Notes under the pieces: model-generated
What the model was told of the DNA's origin: nothing
Seen by the model: only the letters and a program-made list of their open reading frames with translations
Database searches by the model: none
Assembly (NCBI GenBank): GCA_051530055.1
Contig: CM121342.1
Span: 15,624,001-15,688,000 of the forward strand
Length of the DNA: 64,000 nucleotides
Direction: 5' to 3'
Origin: Neoechinorhynchus agilis
Taxonomy: Eukaryota; Acanthocephala
Translations under genes and position numbers: made by a program
In this document: piece after piece, positions 32,861 to 44,700 of the stretch
Position numbering within the stretch: position 1 is the stretch's first letter
Layout of the letters: each line of letters begins with the position of its first letter

Positions 32861-33945
32861 TCTACTGAACGGTGAACGTTACGCCCAAAATTGCGTACAC
32901 GGTGTTGTATACGGAAGAAACATTACACGCTGTGACGCAAGCCTGCTCTTTTTAAAATCGTCTTCATTCGTCTTTTTTGTTATTGTCAATACTGCTAATT
33001 TATTGCGAGCAAATATCTTACACTCAACACACACTCAAGAATCTATGGATACAGTGGAAGATGTAAGCTTCTTAGTCCCTTGATCGGACAGATCAGGATT
33101 ATATCAATTCCCTAGAAGCTGTCCGCTCGGCCTAGAAAAGTTTCTTGACGTCTTCTCTTCTCAGCATTGTAATGATATTCCAAATTGTTGAAGAAAGTAG
33201 TTGTCCATAATTGTTAATAACGACCTCTCATTTTCCATAGATGAAAAATGGACGCACGGCAGTACATTTTCTTTAAAGTTGCTGGCGTTCACCAGAGAGA
33301 CAGGGAAGCCTAGCGCGTAATTCGTGAGGATTTATGAAAGTTCAACTGACCCAAAATCGGGTCAAATTTCATTCTGAAGAGTTGATCGTTTACAATTGTT
33401 TATCGTTAGAAAAATAGTTTCGGGGAGATTTAACGCAAAATCATTTTCAGAAGTGTCAGCTTTTTGTGGAAGAAACATAAAAAATCATCTGTATAAAAAG
33501 TTGCATCCTGGCTACTTTGCTTTTATGAAACTGACGAATGACCTATGAGAAATCTAAGGGTTTAGGCACATGCTTCAAGCCTGGTGGGACATCATATATA
33601 TATTGGAGAAGCAGGTTTCACCTATACCGAAATCAAAGAATAAGGATTTCGACTTCGTCAAGCATGAGATCTTGTTCATGAGGTTCTTTTGGATTTTTAA
33701 TGTAAACGACTAATGGTGTCAAACCCTTGTGAAATATCAAGCTTAAGGATGAGTTGATTGATCCTCTAAATGGAGTGCAAGGACTGCGAATTCTCCACTA
33801 GATGCCTTCATGGGAGATGAAATCCTCCTTTATGCTGTTATTACCGAGCTTTCGTCTTCTTACTTCATTTTCAGGAATATAGAAAGGTGCTTAAAGTAGC
33901 GACATCAAATCGGGATTTTTTGTAGAATAGGTTGAACTCTATGGA
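32861..33945. other. intergenic, nothing recognised
   Basis: Upstream of the RBM7-like gene. No convincing coding frame, repeat or RNA gene is seen. Confidence 0.5.
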
Positions 33946-34250
33946 TCATACTTGAGGGGCCCACACCATGGGCAAAGTATCACTAAAAATGTCACAAGTA
34001 AAAATATCGACGCGAGTTAAGCTCGTTGCCAAGGGCCCGATGGAGCTATTTATCGCCGAAGCATTTGCGACATCGAAGCAGAAAGTTCGTCCCGCTTGCT
34101 GAGCAGTCTGGGATCTTTGTCGAGCTGACCGCCCCGAATATAAATAGTGCCTCGGTGATTGTGAGTGGTGCTCTGTCCATGGTGTAGCCATGATCTTGAG
34201 TCCGGATTCAGTGCATTGCGAACGTATTCCGTCAAACGTTCAATCTAAGG
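33946..34250. other. rearranged relic sharing words with 12.7 kb
   Basis: A plus-strand frame at 34010-34060 encodes STRVKLVAKGPMEL, resembling STRVRFVAKEPVEL at 12725. On the minus strand 34160-34120, ITEALFIFGAV resembles NTETLFIFRTV at 12770. The two matching parts are in opposite orientation here, as if part of the sequence had been inverted. The source protein is unknown. Confidence 0.35.
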
Positions 34251-34252
34251 AC

Positions 34253-34400
34253 GTTAATTTTTCATATCTATAGATGAACTCGCGATTGCTGTCGGTAAAA
34301 TATAGTTCGCAGGTCATTTCGTAGACCGCCTCGCTTTGAGTGCAAATCAAATATTGTCGGCCGTTGCATGATGCCCAGTTCTCGCAAGGATCCGCCACCG
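34253..34400 (-). pseudogene. cysteine-containing exon-like fragment
   Basis: The minus strand reads SVADPCENWASCNGRQYLIC and continues with TCELYFTDSNREFIYRYEKL. It looks like part of a secreted protein exon, but I cannot assign it. It abuts, in opposite orientation, the truncated first unit of the 690-bp tandem array at 34400. Confidence 0.3.
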
Positions 34401-34690
34401 ATTCGTGAAATGCTTCGATGTAACGTACATCTATCACCAGGGTTGCAGAGATTATGTCTTGTATGTTCCGGGCACCATGCAGGTCTCTCAAGTTGGAAAA
34501 AAGATAGAATCGAATGCGCTTAGAATCAAGAGAGAACAATCGTGTTTCCAACACTGAACGAAAATCGACTTAATTTATTACTATTATTCCAACCAGAATC
34601 TAAATATTTTTCTTACAACGCTTATTAAAGGTACGAAACACGTTTTGTTATCTTTTGGGAATTCTTACCGATAAATGAACAACTTGTTTT
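34401..34690 (+). pseudogene. 5'-truncated unit 1 of secreted Cys-protein array
   Basis: From 34401 the plus strand matches the last third of the units at 34692 and 35382 (coding end VSQVGKKIESNALRIKREQS, then shared 3' flank). The first two thirds are missing and replaced by unrelated minus-sense sequence. Confidence 0.75.
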
Positions 34691-34691
34691 A

Positions 34692-35381
34692 TTCGGCAAT
34701 CTCTGTCTTTATCCGAAATGCTCTCGCTACAGTTTTACATTAGGCGTCGATTTTTGCTAGCTTCCACGATTACTCAACTTGGTGAAGTTGAGTTTCTAAC
34801 CAAACTTTTTAGTTGCAATGAAATCTACACTTTATCTCGAGAATGTTTCTTCTATTTCGAATACACTTCTTCATTTTCGTGCATCTTTTTTCCGGATTGC
34901 CATCAATTGGTGTTCAATCTGACATTGAACACATTCAGTACAGCAACCATTGTACTGAATATGACGTTTTGAAGGAAAGTCTTATTAATTCCACTATGAA
35001 TGTTGACCGATGTGGTGAGCCTCTTAGGATTACAGCACAATTATGCTATCGAAGTGACTCTCTTCGAGGATTTCTAGCCTACTTATACCGATCCGTGAAA
35101 TGCTTCCATGTAAAGTACATCTATCACCAGGGATGCAGAGATTATGTCTTGTATGTTCCGGATACCATGCAGGTCTCTCGAGTTGGAAAAAAGATAGGAT
35201 CGAATGCGCTTAGAATCAAGAGAGAACAATCGTGTTTCCAACACTGAACGAAAATCGACTTAATTTATTACTATTATTCCAACCAGAATCTAAATATTTT
35301 TCTTACAACGCTTATTAAAGGTACGAAACACGTTTTGTTATCCTTTGGGAATTTTTACCAATAAATGAACAACTTGTTTTA
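34692..35381 (+). repeat. 690-bp tandem unit 2
   Basis: It begins GGCAATCTCTGTCTTTATCC and is followed directly by unit 3 at 35382. The two units differ by only scattered bases across promoter-side, coding and 3' parts. Confidence 0.9.
34843..35247 (+). CDS. small secreted six-cysteine protein, unit 2
   Basis: A 134-residue frame from the ATG at 34843. It begins MFLLFRIHFFIFVHLFSGLP, a likely signal peptide cleaved near GVQS. The mature part of about 109 residues has six cysteines (NHC, DRCG, QLCY, VKCF, QGCR, QSCF), consistent with three disulfides. It is rich in Tyr and basic residues. No family is recognised. An overlapping frame (34718-34972) also begins in this unit but ends early, and the cysteine pattern favours the frame given here. 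A competing ATG at 34818 opens a different short frame. The surrounding 690-bp unit is repeated in tandem. Confidence 0.6.
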   Translation: MFLLFRIHFFIFVHLFSGLPSIGVQSDIEHIQYSNHCTEYDVLKESLINSTMNVDRCGEPLRITAQLCYRSDSLRGFLAYLYRSVKCFHVKYIYHQGCRDYVLYVPDTMQVSRVGKKIGSNALRIKREQSCFQH

Positions 35382-36070
35382 ATCGGCAATCTCTGTCTTA
35401 ATCCGAAATGCTCTCGCTACTGTTTTACATTAGGCGTCGATTTTTGCTTGCTTCAACGATTACTCAACTTGGTGAAGTTGAGTTTCTAACCAAACTTTTT
35501 AGTTGCAATGAAATCTACACTTTGTATCGAGAATGTTTCTTCTATTTCGAATACACTTCTTCATTTTCGTGCATCTTTTTTCCGGATTGCCATCAATTGG
35601 TGTTCAATCTGACATTGAACACATTCAGTACAGCAACCATTGTACTGAATATGACGTTTTGAAGGAAAGTCTTATTAATTCTACTATGAATGTTGACCGA
35701 TGTGGTGAGCCTCTTAGGATTACAGCACAATTATGCTATCGAAGCGACTCTCTTCGAGGATTTCTAGCCTACTTATACCGATCCGTGAAATGCTTCCATG
35801 TAGAGTACATCTATCACGAGGGATGCAGAGATTATGTCTTGTATGTTCCGGATACCATGCAGGTCTCTCGAGTTGGAAAAAAGATAGGATCGAATGCGCT
35901 TAGAATCAAGAGAGAACAATCGTGTTTCCAACACTGAACGAAAATCGACTTAATTTATTACTATTATTCCAACCAGAATCTAAATATTTCTCTTACAACG
36001 CTTATTAAAGGTACGAAACACGTTTTGTTATCCTTTGGGAATTTTTACCAATAAATGAACAACTTGTTTT
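35382..36070 (+). repeat. 690-bp tandem unit 3
   Basis: Same content as unit 2. A fourth unit begins at 36071 but is interrupted after 57 bases. Confidence 0.9.
35533..35937 (+). CDS. small secreted six-cysteine protein, unit 3
   Basis: Tandem paralogue of the 34843 gene, also 134 residues. It has the same signal peptide and all six cysteines conserved. Only two residues differ in the mature part (KYIYHQG to EYIYHEG). The near identity means a recent duplication or ongoing conversion. Function unknown. Confidence 0.6.
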   Translation: MFLLFRIHFFIFVHLFSGLPSIGVQSDIEHIQYSNHCTEYDVLKESLINSTMNVDRCGEPLRITAQLCYRSDSLRGFLAYLYRSVKCFHVEYIYHEGCRDYVLYVPDTMQVSRVGKKIGSNALRIKREQSCFQH

Positions 36071-36127
36071 AATCGGCAATCTCTGTCTTAATCCGAAATG
36101 CTCTCTCTTCTGTTTTACATTAGGCGT
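36071..36127 (+). pseudogene. unit 4 of the array, piece 1
   Basis: It matches unit start through TTTTACATTAGGCGT and then breaks off. The continuation (CGATTTTTGCTAGC...) is found 4.1 kb downstream at 40252. Confidence 0.85.
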
Positions 36128-36750
36128 GGATTCGTCTCAATCTCTTGGACAATCGCTTGACTAGGTCCGGCGCCACGGTACCAAACGACCCGAATGTCTC
36201 GACGCCAAAGGGAACGAAACAATGATTTCGACCCAAGTCCCTGTATTTGGTCTTTATGCGTTCCTCCGCGGCGGTTTCTGCTTTCCTTCGCGCCCCGGGG
36301 TATACTGTGACATCGTCCGGTCTACGGCCATCGAGTCGGCAAAGATTGCTCGGCTCTGGCATGTTGGACGCATTCACAGTATTCAGGGCACGACTAAGAA
36401 TTGTGTTCACTTCAGCGTGCCGTGAGCACCTCCCGCCCGATTGCCGACAGACGAGATCATGGCGTCCCGATGGTTCCACGATCGCTCCGCAGCGGCAGCG
36501 ATGGGATGTACACATCTGAGGAACTAAAGGATGGATAGTGTTGGGGCGACGAGTGTTGTAAGTGTGAGTAAAAGTAGAAATGTGTCTTAGAAATTTAGGA
36601 GGAATTAAACGAATGCGCTTTGTGTGCTTTTGAAAGATTAGACCGAGATATTTTATAAGGGCAGAGCGCATCTTCTGTGAAGAATCTTCATGCAGCTCAT
36701 AACGCCGTAAACACACTCTCGATCGATGGCTCCAAAGGCCTTGTTAATGT
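36128..36750 (-). mobile_element. R2-like LINE C-terminal fragment joined to LINE 3' fragment
   Basis: The minus frame 36716-36120 begins with APE-LINE RT C-terminal words (FLRHISTFTHTYNTRRPNTI). Without a stop it then runs into the R2-like endonuclease-type domain: HRCRCGAIVEPSGRHDLVC, RHAEVNTIL, GRRPDDVTVY, then FVPFGVETFGSFG. The two element types are thus fused in one open frame. The middle of the R2-like domain (the GK.LLWD part) is deleted. Confidence 0.75.
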
Positions 36751-36756
36751 CTGTGG

Positions 36757-39700
36757 TAAGTTCGATAATGCATGTCCGTGAAGTTATTATTATTAAAACT
36801 CACGCCTCATACAATATCCGTGAATGGTTCGCGTGCATGTAATTATTGTGTGTGTGATTTGTGTTCGTTTTTGTAACACCAACGATCATGTCCACATCTG
36901 GCGAAGAGCGTAAACTAAAGGCATTTATGGAGGGCAACGATGATCTAAAACAAGAACGTGATACCGAAGTGGATCGAATAACAACTGGGAGAATGTGTCA
37001 AAGAAGGAGTAATGATAATCGAATTCGGGAATCAAGAGAGCCGCGTATGAATAGATGTGGGAAATGCTGATTGCAGCAAGCAGATAGATCGCCCTGTCCT
37101 GCAAGCAAGGACAAGTGTTACAGATTCGGCAGGATTGGTAATTTTGCAAGGATGTGCAGAAGCGCTAGCGTGAGACAAGTAGAAGAAAGGAAAGCAAGTG
37201 AGGCAGAAGATGGTGAATGGGGACAAAATAAAACCTATGGTTGTTATGCATTGATCTGCGCGGCAAAAGGGGGAGGGAAACCGAGTCGAGATCAAAGCGA
37301 TGGTAGAGGGATGCGAGGTGATGTTGAATTTCGATACAGGTGCCGAAGTCAGTATCACCGATGAAGATGCCTGGAGAAAGATTGAGCAGCCAAAATTGAT
37401 ACCAACGAGGCGATTCAAAGCGTATGGAGGATCTAATATTTATTGTTTGGGAAAGTACCAAGTGAAAATCGAGAGCGAAAATATGAAACAAGAAGCCATG
37501 CTGCACGTCGTAAGGGGAACAAACGGATGCTTATGGGGAATAGATCTGTTAAAATTGTTCCGAATGGCATTACCGGTTTCAGTCACTACCGGAAAAATCG
37601 AAACAATACAGGAGGCTATGGATCAAATGATACGAAAAGACGACGCCGATAAAGGATTACAGGGTGGCATTGCCTATCTCGGACTACTGCAGCCTACTTG
37701 GAGACCAGCGAGGAGAGTACCAAGGGCATTACAGGACGCGGTAATCAGCGAGATTGAACGGACATGGTGCACAGATTAGGAGGTGGCACGAAATACTCCA
37801 CCATCGATTTGTCAGACGCCTACCTACAGCTAGAGGTCGCAGAAGACCGCCGGAAGTTCTTAAACATAACGATACTGTGGGGATTGATGTCATTTCGCCT
37901 GAGCTGCGCACCTCAGATATTCCAAAATTTTATTTACAATTTATTGGCAAACATCCCGAGTACCGGTGCATACCTGGACGATATCATTGTCACCGGAAAA
38001 GACGATACCGAACATTTGAGGAATTTGAGGAGTTTGAGGAATTTGAGGACAGTCGTCGAGCGATTATGCAATCCCAAGTCCGATATTTGGGACGCACGCT
38101 TCAAGATAACAAGATAAGACCAGAAAAAGAGAAGGTGGAAACGATCGCGGAAGCGCGCGTCCCGCGCAAAAAAAGAATTATAATCGTTCTTGGGAATGGT
38201 TAACTGCCTGGAAAGAATCAGTCCCCGGTTACAGAATCGATGCGGTGCCTTGTATGAGTTGGTGAGAAAAGGAATTCCCTGGAAATGGAGCAGACAGGAG
38301 GAAGACAGTTTCGAGCAAGTAAAGGACGCAGTGCGAAACCACAAGGTTTTGTACCTTTGGATATGAAGAGAAATATTGTGCGACATGCGACGCGAGTGAA
38401 GACGGAATTTGAGCGGTATTCTTTCACAAAAGTGGCAACGGCGCCAAAGAACCGGCCATGTTCGCGTCCCGAACATTGACTCCCACAGAAGAGAAATATG
38501 CGACCATCGAGAAGGAAGCGTTAGCAATCGTCAGTACGGTGAAGAGATTCCACCAGTTCCAATGTGGCCATCGATTTATCTTGCAGACGGATCACAAGCC
38601 TCCGCAACACATCTTCGGAATCAAACGAGGCCTACCAAAAATGACGAATAGCCAACTTGTGCGCTGGGGACTTTTCTTGGACCAATACGATTTCGAAATC
38701 GAGTACGTTCAAGGGGCCGAGAACAAATGTGCCGATTTCCTGTCCAGATTTCCAATGAATCCATTAAAGGATAGATACTCAGAAGAGGAGGAGATAATGC
38801 TGCGATTGGTACAGAAAGAGAAAGATGAAGCTTGCGGAATGATCAAGGCAAGAATAAATTCGGAGTCGATGAAAGATCCTCACCTAACAAGGATCAAAGG
38901 ATACCTGCATTTCGGGTGGCCTAGGACGGTACTTAGATAGGCAAACCGCTCGCGGCAAGGGCAGGCGAACTATCCATGGAAAATGGTATTGTGATGCACT
39001 TGCAGAGAATGATCATTCCATTTTCTCTGCGAAAAAGTGTAATGAATATTCTACACAATATACACCCAGGGATCGAAGCCACGAAATCTATATGCCGGTA
39101 TTACGCATGGTGGCTAGGCATAGAGGAGGACATCGAGCGCAAGGTTGCGAGTTGCGATCGTTTCTAAATAGCCCGGCCAAACATGCAACAGCAACCACTC
39201 ATACCGTGGGACTATCCGTCAGAAGTCTGGCAACGCGTACATATCGACCTGGCAGGGCCAATAAACTCAAAGATGTTCTTAGTTTTTAGTGGACGCCAGG
39301 AGCAAGTGGCCCGAGGTCTGGCATTACAATACGTGCCAAATAACTGCCGAAATGGTAATTGACCGGGTGAGAGAGGTGTTTGCCCGATTCGGAATGCCAA
39401 AGAAAATCGTTAGTGATAATGGACCACAATTTATGGTACGCCAATTTTCCGAGTTTTTAGAAGAAACGGCATCGAGGCGATTGAAGCGAGTCCTTATCAC
39501 CCACAAACGAATGGGTTGGTGGAACGTTTTATTGGCACATTAAAAAGACGAAGAATGACGAGTGCATCAACGGATACTCGGAAGGTACTGAACGAATTCT
39601 TGCAAACATATAGAAACACCCCTCATGCAATCACAGGAAAGGCCCCCGCGGAAATACTGTTAGGAAGAAGAATGAACACTGTGTTCGATAACCTCAGACC

Positions 39701-40251
39701 GAAGATCGAGGAAACTGTAAAGGACCAATCAACTCGAAAACAGATTCACAGACCTGTGGGGAATTATCGCGAATTCGAGAAAGGCAATCAGGTTTGATGG
39801 AAACAAGGAAGAGGAGGAGAATGGAGATAGGGAATCGTAGAACGAAGATCAGGACCGGTATCGTACCGAATCGCAGACCAAAATGGAACTCAAAATGGGA
39901 CTCGTGGGAATTTTGTTAGACGACGAGACCACCACGAAGAAAATGAGCGAGCTTCAGCAAGGGTCGAAATAAGACCGAAGAAGAGGATCAACGAAAGGCG
40001 GAAATCAAAGCAGAGGAAGGAAGGGAATGGAATGATCCGAGGCAGGCTGATAGGGAAACAAATGATGGACGGGATATGATTCAGGGACAAGCAATTCCGG
40101 CCCCGAGAAGAAGTCAACGATGTCGAAGAATGCCCATTCTGCCCTACGATGAGTACCGGAAAACAAGCTAAGAATTAATGGGGGAGGAAATGTGGTACGT
40201 TCGATAATGCATGTCCGTGACGGGTTCTCTTGATTTGTGTTCGTTTTCGTG
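36757..40251 (+). mobile_element. Gypsy/Ty3-type LTR retrotransposon fossil
   Basis: Parts in order: 5' terminal repeat (about 36757-36880), gag remnant with a CCHC knuckle (about 37060-37160), protease (about 37300-37450), reverse transcriptase (about 37760-38120), RNase H (about 38450-38760), integrase (about 38970-39700) and a shortened 3' terminal repeat (about 40198-40251). The two terminal repeats share TTCGATAATGCATGTCCGTG and a GATTTGTGTTCG word, but differ in length and in several bases. It is a broken copy with multiple breaks and, judging from the diverged ends, not recent. It lies in the first gap of array unit 4. Confidence 0.85.
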
Positions 40252-40291
40252 CGATTTTTGCTAGCTTCAACGATTACTCAACTTGGTGAAG
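40252..40291 (+). pseudogene. unit 4 of the array, piece 2
   Basis: CGATTTTTGCTAGCTTCAAC through GGTGAAG matches the continuation of the 690-bp unit after the 36127 break. It then stops where the R2-like LINE begins. Confidence 0.85.
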
Positions 40292-43200
40292 AAAAGACCG
40301 AGGAAACGCGCAACGCTACCGGGACACCAGGCTTAAATTCTGTTCATCAAATCACTGACGCAGACATCTTGAACGCGTTACTTATCGATCACGCTCAACC
40401 TGAGAAGACCAACGCTGCCGAGCTCCAAGGCGTCTCTAATGGTGTGTGTTCGGTTTGCGGTAATTCTTTTAAATTAACCAATTTGGGTTTTTTGTTTGCC
40501 CATGGTACTCGGGATCTCCGCTGTAGCGGGTCGGGTTCTCCACCACAATCAACCAATCTGTTTATGCCTGGGACCTCTCAAATCACCACTGACTCTATTT
40601 TGATACCTGATATCGTGCGGGTTCTGCCTAGGAACGTCCTGAAACGGATCCCAAAGTGCACACGATATCAGGCCGCCAAAGCATTTACGGGATTGCTCAA
40701 CGATTGCCTCCGACATGAAGAGATATCTCTTCTAAACAAAGGGCCTGATTACGTACCAAAAAGGAAACTTAAAGAGACAGACATAAGGTGCGATACTGAA
40801 CTCCTAATAAAAGAATTTCCCAACGAAACCTGTAACATAGCTACATATGACTCACACGCCAAATACGACAACTCAAGGAACAATGATAGGAACTATGCCA
40901 TTCTTAAGAATCTGAAAAACTAACTAATACAGTCATTCTCAAAGCGGACAAGGGGCGAGCCACTGTGGCGGTTGATCAAGAAGTCTACAGGAACGCAGCC
41001 ATGACCCTCCTAAACAGTGATAAATTTGCCAAACTGGAACACGATCCCACAAAAAAGAGAGAAACAAGCTTGGAATCGTTATTGAGGCAATTGATGAGAG
41101 CTTCCAAAGTATCTGAGACATTTTACCAACAAACGAGGTCAACCACGGCCCAAAGTGCTTTCTTATATGTGTCTCCCAAGATACATAAGCCTAGCTTGGA
41201 ATTCAGACCAATAATTTACAGTTACAATTCATTCAACCACAAACTAGTCAAGAAAATCAACTCGTTAATTCGCAATGCCTTACCCACAGCTCCGTCTTAC
41301 ATTGCGGATGGTCCTTCATTTGCCACGATGATCAAGAACGAACGGTACAACACAGAATGACTCTTCACAGCGGACGTCCATTCATTATTCACCAACATAC
41401 CATTAAAAGAAACCATCCCCTTGGCAGCCAAACTATTGGAAGAGAAATGTCTGGAGCCAAGCCTCGATCAAGAGACATTAAATGTCCTACGATCAATGCA
41501 ACGGAGTGGCAATGGGATCCCCATTAGCACCCACCCTGGCAGATCTATACATGCGGAGATGGGAAGATACCTTCACATCTAAGCACAGGTATATCAAGCG
41601 GTGGGTCAGATATGTCGATGACACGTTCATAGTAACGGATCAAGAGCTGAAGACTGATCAATTGCCCACAGACCTTAACCCCGCTGACAGCTACATACAG
41701 TGGTCTGTTACCGAGGAAGTGAAAGGGGGCATACCTTTCCTGGATGTTATGGTCCGAAGAACTCCAAATGGCGACATTGAAACATCCATGTATAGGAAAC
41801 CGAACCTGCCCTGGGGACCACCTAACTGGACGAGTCACCATCCCATCAAGTATAAGCTAGCCACAGTGATATCCTATTTTACAAGAGCGAGGAGAATAAT
41901 ATCGACTACTAAGGACTTCAAGTTAGAGAAAAAGAACATAGAATACTTTCTTCAGGCACGAGGCTATCCCCAATGGATAGTTTGAAAGGGATTCAATCGG
42001 TATCGCAACGCCACCGCAGAAAAAGCACAAAACACAATCAAATATGTACTCTTCAACTTCGTAAATGGTGCCTCACCCAAAAACTAAACTGCCTGTACAA
42101 ATGATTGCTCAGAGTTAGAATCCCAAGATGGAAAGATCCTACCATAACCGGGATCCTAAAAAGGGGAATATAAGAAAGACAGATCAAGGAGTATATAAAA
42201 TCCCATGCAACGAGTGCAGTCTCTTATACATAGGACAGACGAAGCAGGGTCTAAAAGAGAGAGAGTACAACAGCATAAACAAGCATGCACACAGCACTCA
42301 GTAGGCTTTGAAAAAATAAAATTCATTCACAAGGAAGTTGATCTACGCAGGAGATTGGTATTGGAGGCCATCCAAATCGAAAATAATGCAACAATGGAGG
42401 GGAACAAATCAAACTTCACCCTGGCATTGCCCGTCTTGATAGATAAATAACCAAAAACAAAAGCAAAAATCGATATCCAAACGCAGGAAGTACGCACGAA
42501 ACCAACGTCGTACTCGGGCATAGCGGACCCGCGGATCCGAGCTAAAAGGCCTAACAGTCAGTGTGTGTGTATTTTTTAGACAAGACTTAAGAGGTAAACA
42601 CAACGTTCACGAAGTATTTCTAATAATAATTATGTCAATGCAAACTTATCCGGGAGTAACTAGTCACCAAAAAACGATTCTGGGGTGTCTTTGACATCAA
42701 CAATCAAGGGAAGGGTGGCCTCCTTCGAACAGATATTTAACAATTTCGAAAAGAAATTTCGCGAGGTTCGTAAGGGATGCACGAAGGAAGGGTTTCGTTG
42801 TCGTTTTTCAAAGCGATCCCTGACTGAACGTGTCTCTTCGAAGCTTGCGGATGAAGACGTTCGGGGCCGTTCGGTTGTTGTCATCCTCCGACACTTTTGC
42901 ACAGGGAGATAACGCGACACTACAAATACTCCGGTTAAAACACCCATGCAGTAGTGGCAGTTTTGAAATCCCACCTCCTCCCATACAGCAGGACATCCAC
43001 TCAAATTTAAGAGTTAAAGAGGCCATCTTATCTCCTGCAAATCGTTCGGGTCATGGGCTTGACGGTCTAAGGCCTCAGCACCTAAAGGACATGATGTTCT
43101 TTACAACTGGTGAAGCAGCTCTCTAGAAAGCGCGCTTTCTCGGTTAGTCGACCGCCGGACTGTAGAGGATCTGAATCTCGTTGCAAAAGACCTATTGTTC

Positions 43201-44700
43201 CGAGCATCATTATGTGCCCTCACAAAAAAGAAGAAGATGGGATTCGTCCCATCGCCGTATCTTCGACGATACGCCGACTTGCGGGAAAAATTCTCTGTAA
43301 ACGTATCATAGATAAAACCGGGCAGCAACTTCGCCCAGTCCAACTGGGTTGCTGCACATCCCGCGAGGTGGAAGCTATTGTCCACATGCTCCGAAACTTT
43401 GCTACGAGAAGTTCAGAGCCGTTAGTGATTCTTAAGTGTGATTTTCAGAATGCCTTTAACTCTCTCAAGAGAAAGCATGTTCTACGCAATTAGGGATCAC
43501 GCACCATAAGCCATCCCGTATTTTCTTAATGCCTACGGGACCGCGACTCGTTTGGTTTTCGAAGACCACCTCATTTGGTCCGAAAGAGGAGTGCAGCAAG
43601 GGGATCCTCTCGGTCCAATCGCATTCTAGCTAACAGTAAATCCAATAGCACACTCTCTCCATTCCAGCTTCAACGCTTGGTACTTGGATGACGCTACGCT
43701 CAAAGGTGTTCCCTCCGTTGTACTGTGCGATTTGGAGACGCTGATTAGGGAGACCCCGAGAATGGGCATTGAGCTCAATGCTGGAAAGTGTGAGCTCCTA
43801 GTATTAAATATCCAAGACGCCGCCAAAGTCAAGGAGCTAATGGATAGGTTCAAGTCGTAGCTCCAGGTCTGAAACTCGTGACTCCAGAGCAACTCAGCCT
43901 CCTGGGTAGTTGCGTCTTTGATTCAAATGTGGAAGCTGAGATCGGCCGTATCGTACCGAAACTTTCGTTGCTGTGCGATAGGGTGAGCGCTCTCTCGGCT
44001 CACGAAGCGTTAATTCTAATAAAGAACGCACTCTTTATCTACAAATTGTTATATAAGGTCCGCACAGCAACATTCTTCAAACATAAGGAAGGATTGGTTA
44101 AGCTCAACGACAATGTGAGGGCTTGTCTCAAGCGTATTTTAAATGTCCAGCTCTCAGATGAGGCGTGGTGACAAGTCTCATTGCCTGTGTCATCTGGGGG
44201 ATTGGGCATTCGGGCGCAAGTAGACCTTGTCTTGCCAGCCTTCCTTGGATCGTATGAGGGGAGTCAACCGATAGCGAAGAAAGTTCTGAGGGAAAAGTTT
44301 TGTCGTGACCAAGACTTTGTGGTGGCAGTTGAAGAATGGTACCAGCAGACAGGCACTAACCATGTTCCCATTAATGGCCTCAGAACAGTCAATTTGGGAC
44401 AGACCTCTCGTTGCGAGACCTCACAGCTCTCTACTTTCAAGTTCTCGCGATGGGGTCCTCCGAGCTAGACTGTTGGCAGTTTCAACACGAGAATCTGGGG
44501 CGTGGTTGGAGGCTGTTCCTATGGCATACGTGGGAACTCTTCTCACTGATGAGGTAACGAGGATCGTAGTGTCCTTAAGACCTGGTCTCCCGTAGCAAGA
44601 GCCCACTATTTTGTCCCCATCAGAGTAGAGACGTATGGAGCGCAGTTAAGATTTTGCGGACGGTGGTGATTGCACGTTTTGTGCTTTATTATATTTTTTT
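40292..44700 (+). mobile_element. R2-like LINE copy 2, interrupted by a Penelope element
   Basis: N-terminal part 40292-40735: zinc-finger-like CSVCGNSFKLTNLGF/HGTRDLRC and VLPRNVLKRIPKCTRYQAAK. After a Penelope insert the element resumes near 42665 with TIKGRVASFEQIF, SSKLADEDVRG, then GHGLDGLRPQHLKDMM, KCDFQNAFNSLKRKHVL, RGVQQGDPLGP and WYLDDATLKG (about 43670). Later regions (43880-44600) match copy 1 (LPVSSGGLGIRAQVDL, RARLLAVSTRESGAWLEAVP). The endonuclease-type domain is mostly deleted; the 3' end at 44640-44700 keeps GGACGGTGGTGATTG. It sits inside array unit 4. Several stops and frame changes show it is inactive. Confidence 0.8.
40736..42660 (+). mobile_element. Penelope-like element nested in R2-like LINE
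   Basis: It starts with LLNKGPDYVPKRKLKETD directly after the R2-like word CLRHEEIS, the same place where copy 1 reads TNTEISWARL. The RT has KADKGRATVAVDQEVY, YVSPKIHKPSLEFRPI, GVAMGSPLAPTLADLYM (about 41505), RYVDDTFIVTD and GIPFLDVMVRRTPNGD. A GIY-YIG remnant is at 42190-42450 (YKIPCNECSLLYIGQTKQGL). It is broken in several places. It belongs to a different subfamily from the copy at 28.3-30.7 kb. Confidence 0.85.
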
